Part shown: piece by piece, positions 61,030-64,000 of the stretch
How positions within the stretch are numbered: position 1 is the stretch's first letter
How the letters are laid out: each line of letters opens with the position of its first letter
NCBI GenBank assembly: GCA_903632075.3
Contig: CAHIKZ030002643.1
Coordinates: 143,501 to 207,500 of the forward strand
Source of the DNA: Acanthosepion pharaonis
Taxonomy: Eukaryota > Mollusca > Cephalopoda > Sepiida > Sepiidae
Length of the DNA: 64,000 nucleotides
Direction: 5' to 3'
Position numbers and translations under genes: made by a program
The notes under the pieces: generated by a model
The model's input: only the letters and a program-made list of their open reading frames with translations
The model's database searches: none
Told to the model about the DNA's origin: nothing

Positions 61030-62100
61030 TGTAGCTTTAAAATTATCAATTTCGTTTTTGTTTTCATCTAAAATAAAAACATCAGCGACATAGCGGACAT
61101 ATACTTTAGGTTTATTAAGTTTTTAAATACCTTCTTTCCTACGGGGGTCATATAGTAATTAGAGAAGCACGGCCCGAAGGGATTTCCCATACTAACACCA
61201 TACGTTTGAGTGTAAATATTGCCATTATGGTCATAGAATGAGACTTTAGTTGTGCAGGCATGCAATAATCTTTTGACAATATTAGGTTTCATGGATGAAG
61301 GTGGAATTGAGTTATTTTTATATACAGAGTTAAGGATTATATCGATGGTGTCATCGACAGGGACGTTTGTAAATTGTAAATTAATTTTCCACGTCAAGTG
61401 ACGCTAAACGCTTTAGTTTGTTAGTGTAGTTTTAAAGATTTGGTTAAATTCATGAATTGATTTGATGCTATAATTGGTAGGTAGATATGGAGTAATGAAA
61501 TCATTGTAGAATTTTGACAATTGGTAAATAGGTGTTGGGATCTGTGGAATGATGGGTCGTATTGGATATCCGGGTTTATATATGTTAACATTTCCATATA
61601 GGTATCCTGGTTGGTAATGTCCAATGATTTTGTTGATTTTCAAGGATCCAACATCAGCATTGTTTGATGTTATAAGTTTGTTGAGAGATTTTTTTTTAGA
61701 GTCTCCGTGGTATTTTTATTTAATTCAGTAAGTTTAGACCAATCATCAATGATATGTTGTAATTTTTTTTATAATAAACCGATTTGTCCAAAATTACGCC
61801 TGTATTGAATTTATCAACACGTCTGATGAAGATATTAGAATTGTTTTTTTTATTCTTTTGTGGCAGTTTTGAGTTTTTTTGCTGAGTATATTGTTATAAT
61901 TATTATGAGGAGTGCGATCTCTTAGATTTCTTACATTGAAAAGATCTCTGAGTTTGGTAGCGTTTTTTATTTTTATCAGTTCCCAGATGGGATAATGACT
62001 GGTGTAGAATTTCAATTTCAGGTCTTCTTTGCGAGGAGGTCAATTAAGACTGGAATGGCAATTTGGTCTAGATTTAGGAATTCATTCTGGTCATCTTAAT
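61030..62100 (-). pseudogene. Penelope-like element reverse transcriptase, decayed
   Basis: On the minus strand, in order: KFYTSHYPIWELIKIKNATK (near 62010); RRVDKFNTGVILDKSVYYKK (near 61800), a Penelope-like stretch before the RT; KINKIIGHYQPGYLYGNVNI and YPIRPIIPQIPTPIYQLSKF (61640-61510), an RT1-3 region with the PLRPIISQIPTPTY-like signature; then FTNVPVDDTIDIIL (near 61360) and YGVSMGNPFGPCFSNYYM (61215-61160), the GVAMGSPLGP-type motif. Frameshifts (near 61400 and 61700-61790) separate the parts. No intact catalytic ADD-type box or GIY-YIG endonuclease is visible. This is an inactive retroelement. Confidence 0.85.
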
Positions 62101-62432
62101 TCATGACTGATAGGTTTATATATTTATCACTGTTATTGAGAAATAGAATATTTCCTTGGTATAAGTTACCAAAGCTTTTTAGTAATTATTTGTCTGTTTT
62201 CGTCATTATTAATACTTGGTTGACATGGTATTGGGCTCATAATATTCAGGTTCAGTCAAAGGTGTTTTTAGTATCGTATTATTTTTTTGAATTCCCTTAC
62301 TTAAAAGTTGGATTTCATTTTTATATGCTAATTTCTACATAATTTATGTCCAGAAAAGAAAATTGTAAGAACACAAGAACAATTAAATAAAAAAATAACC
62401 GCAGTGCCTTGTCAATTGTTTATGATTAAACT

Positions 62433-62435
<3 letters not shown>

Positions 62436-62475
<40 letters not shown>
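62436..62475. repeat. (TA)n microsatellite
   Basis: About 20 TA units, between the Penelope-like coding relic and the hammerhead-like motif upstream of it. Confidence 0.95.
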
Positions 62476-62478
<3 letters not shown>

Positions 62479-62558
62479 TGATTGGGATAACGATATATAA
62501 ATTGGTATATATCAAGAACAGTTCTGAAAGGATGTGTGACAAATTGGATAAAAAAACT

Positions 62559-62607
62559 GTGACGCGTTTCATCAGTTAGGACTTCATCGGACTGGTTTCA
62601 TTGATGT
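62559..62607 (-). ncRNA. Hammerhead ribozyme-like motif upstream of the Penelope-like relic
   Basis: On the minus strand, CCGATGA (62590-62584, one change from CTGATGA) is followed by AGTCCTAACTGAT, which can form a short stem II, and GAAAC (62570-62566), then GCGTCAC. Hammerheads with short stems in the terminal repeats of Penelope-like elements are known. The place (5' of the RT relic, same strand) and layout fit this. The changed core base makes activity doubtful. Confidence 0.45.
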
Positions 62608-62754
62608 TATTGCGAGAGACACTGGGGAGTTTTAAAATTTTTTCATTTCTTGAAATTTTGAAACTAACAGCGTCTTTTCGTTCATACGCATGTGCAGACA
62701 CAACAGCGTCAACAAATCCAGATGAAGCGCACCACAAAGTATTTTTGCAATTTG

Positions 62755-62757
<3 letters not shown>

Positions 62758-62829
<72 letters not shown>

Positions 62830-62832
62830 CGT
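62758..62832. repeat. (TA)n-(TG)n compound microsatellite
   Basis: About 25 TA units followed by about 11 TG/CG units. Confidence 0.95.
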
Positions 62833-62969
62833 GTGTATGTATATAGAACATAATGGCAAAATATTCTTTTATATATTTTTAATATATTTTTATATAGTTG
62901 ACATGTGCTTGAATTTGATTGTCTACTAATTAAACCACATAAAAGTATACAAAGAATATTTTGTTTATA

Positions 62970-63005
<36 letters not shown>

Positions 63006-63010
63006 TATAT
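62970..63010. repeat. (CATA)n-(TA)n repeat
   Basis: About 7 CATA units run into TA units. Confidence 0.9.
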
Positions 63011-63414
63011 ATTTATTATATTTTTCTAAAACAACGTTTTGTTATATATGATGATGGTGATTGCAGCAACTTTCCTGCTTATTGTCTCCCATTAATTGTA
63101 CATCGTGGAATTAGTTGTCAACACGTGAACAAGCATGATCTAAAAGTCCAGCAAAGGATCCCATTGTTTGAAGCATATTTGACATACAAATGAGGTCATC
63201 TCGCTGGTACGTATTGGATCGGATAACGCCGTCTCCATAGGCCTCCCTTCATATGTCTTTTTAGAACCGGACTGAATTTATAGATTTTGCTTCACACACA
63301 CTTAATAAAAGAATGATAAAAACATAAGAAAAAGAAAGTAAATTAAATTGGCTAGAGTATCTAAACACATATGTAAAAAAAATAAATTAAATTTAAAATT
63401 TCAGCGTTCCTTCT

Positions 63415-63475
63415 CCTTGGTGCGTATGCGTTTTAGTTTGATGAAATCCTAAAGGACGAAACACGTCAGACGAAA
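63415..63475 (+). ncRNA. Hammerhead ribozyme-like motif
   Basis: TTTGATGA (core TTGATGA at 63438-63444, C3 changed to T) is followed by ATCCTAAAGGAC, whose TCC/GGA pair as stem II, then GAAAC at 63458-63462 and ACGTC. Just upstream, ggtgcgta can pair partly with cacgtc as stem III, which would put a GTA cleavage triplet at 63423-63425. The stem I hairpin is weak. Among the candidates here this has the best stem II/GAAAC arrangement. Confidence 0.45.
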
Positions 63476-63500
63476 AAATATACTTTTGTCATTGATTTTC

Positions 63501-63502
<2 letters not shown>

Positions 63503-63544
<42 letters not shown>

Positions 63545-63558
63545 TAATAATCATGTCG

Positions 63559-63590
<32 letters not shown>

Positions 63591-63645
63591 TTTCATCATT
63601 TTATCATATATATATATATATATATATATACATGACATGAATTTT

Positions 63646-63699
<54 letters not shown>

Positions 63700-63740
63700 C
63701 GATGATTTTCATCACACACACATATATATATATATATATC
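63503..63740. repeat. Cluster of (TA)n arrays separated by similar spacers
   Basis: TA arrays at about 63503-63541, 63558-63587, 63605-63630, 63650-63698 and 63720-63740 are separated by short spacers. Three of the spacers include gattttcatca or a close form, so the block looks like a larger tandem unit that has been copied several times. Confidence 0.85.
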
Positions 63741-64000
63741 AGCATGTCTGTATTGGCTAAAACTGAACCTCTGTTCCTACTCTTCCCGCAAAAATATTGT
63801 AGTTTATTGATTTTTTCAACTGTTAATTTTCCCTGCCCACCCCTTTTGTATTCTAACACTCCCACCCCGATAACTTCCTTAATTTTACACTATGTTAAAA
63901 CTTAGGTGACAAATGTAAATTTATGTGTATAAAAGAACATAGTTTGTGGATCAGTCAAGTGATTAAATTATAATAGTTTTTAGTAAATAATTTAGAAAAT

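Overview
This window is eukaryotic. It is AT-rich and full of homopolymers, (TA)n/(CA)n microsatellites and decayed transposons, and it holds one recognisable spliced gene. No prokaryotic features, CRISPR array, rRNA or intact tRNA gene was seen. The repeat style (long TA arrays joined to TG/CA and CATA runs, tRNA-derived SINEs, Penelope-like and Tc1/mariner relics) fits an invertebrate, perhaps a mollusc such as a cephalopod. That placement is an inference, not something the sequence proves.

The gene is a homeodomain-interacting protein kinase (Hipk) on the minus strand, seen only in its 5' half. Three coding exons can be defined to the base: 22671-21557 (N-terminus and kinase domain through the activation loop), 6108-5985 (APE motif and next helices) and 1604-1482 (continuing C-lobe). 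Together they give 454 residues in one continuous frame with consensus splice sites. The remaining kinase C-lobe and the long C-terminal region must lie beyond the left edge. The first coding exon opens with a splice acceptor and an in-frame stop just before the ATG, so at least one upstream non-coding exon exists. The best candidate promoter/first exon is at about 55.7-56.65 kb, where a GC-richer patch carries an E-box palindrome, a full CRE, an inverted CCAAT and a GC box. If this is right, intron 1 is about 33 kb.

Layout: 1-1481, intron after the last visible exon, with a 22-bp tandem repeat and a MITE. 1605-5984, intron with SINE relics. 6109-21556, a 15.4-kb intron with two decayed mariner-type transposases, a head-to-head SINE pair with a perfect 40-bp inverted repeat, LTR-like ends and a MITE. 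22689-~55700, putative intron 1, with two polypurine minisatellites, SINE copies, a third long transposase relic, LINE 3' ends and small tandem duplications. 55.7-56.7 kb, putative promoter. 56.7-64 kb, intergenic, dominated by TA microsatellites, a Penelope-like reverse transcriptase relic, and hammerhead-ribozyme-like motifs.

No clearly new multi-gene system was found. The most interesting non-standard signals are: (i) several hammerhead-like cores (CTGANGA / stem / GAAAC) scattered next to TA arrays and near the Penelope relic, (ii) the perfect 40-bp SINE-SINE palindrome inside a Hipk intron, (iii) a 75-bp near-perfect foldback upstream of the putative promoter, and (iv) long purine-only minisatellites within the putative first intron.
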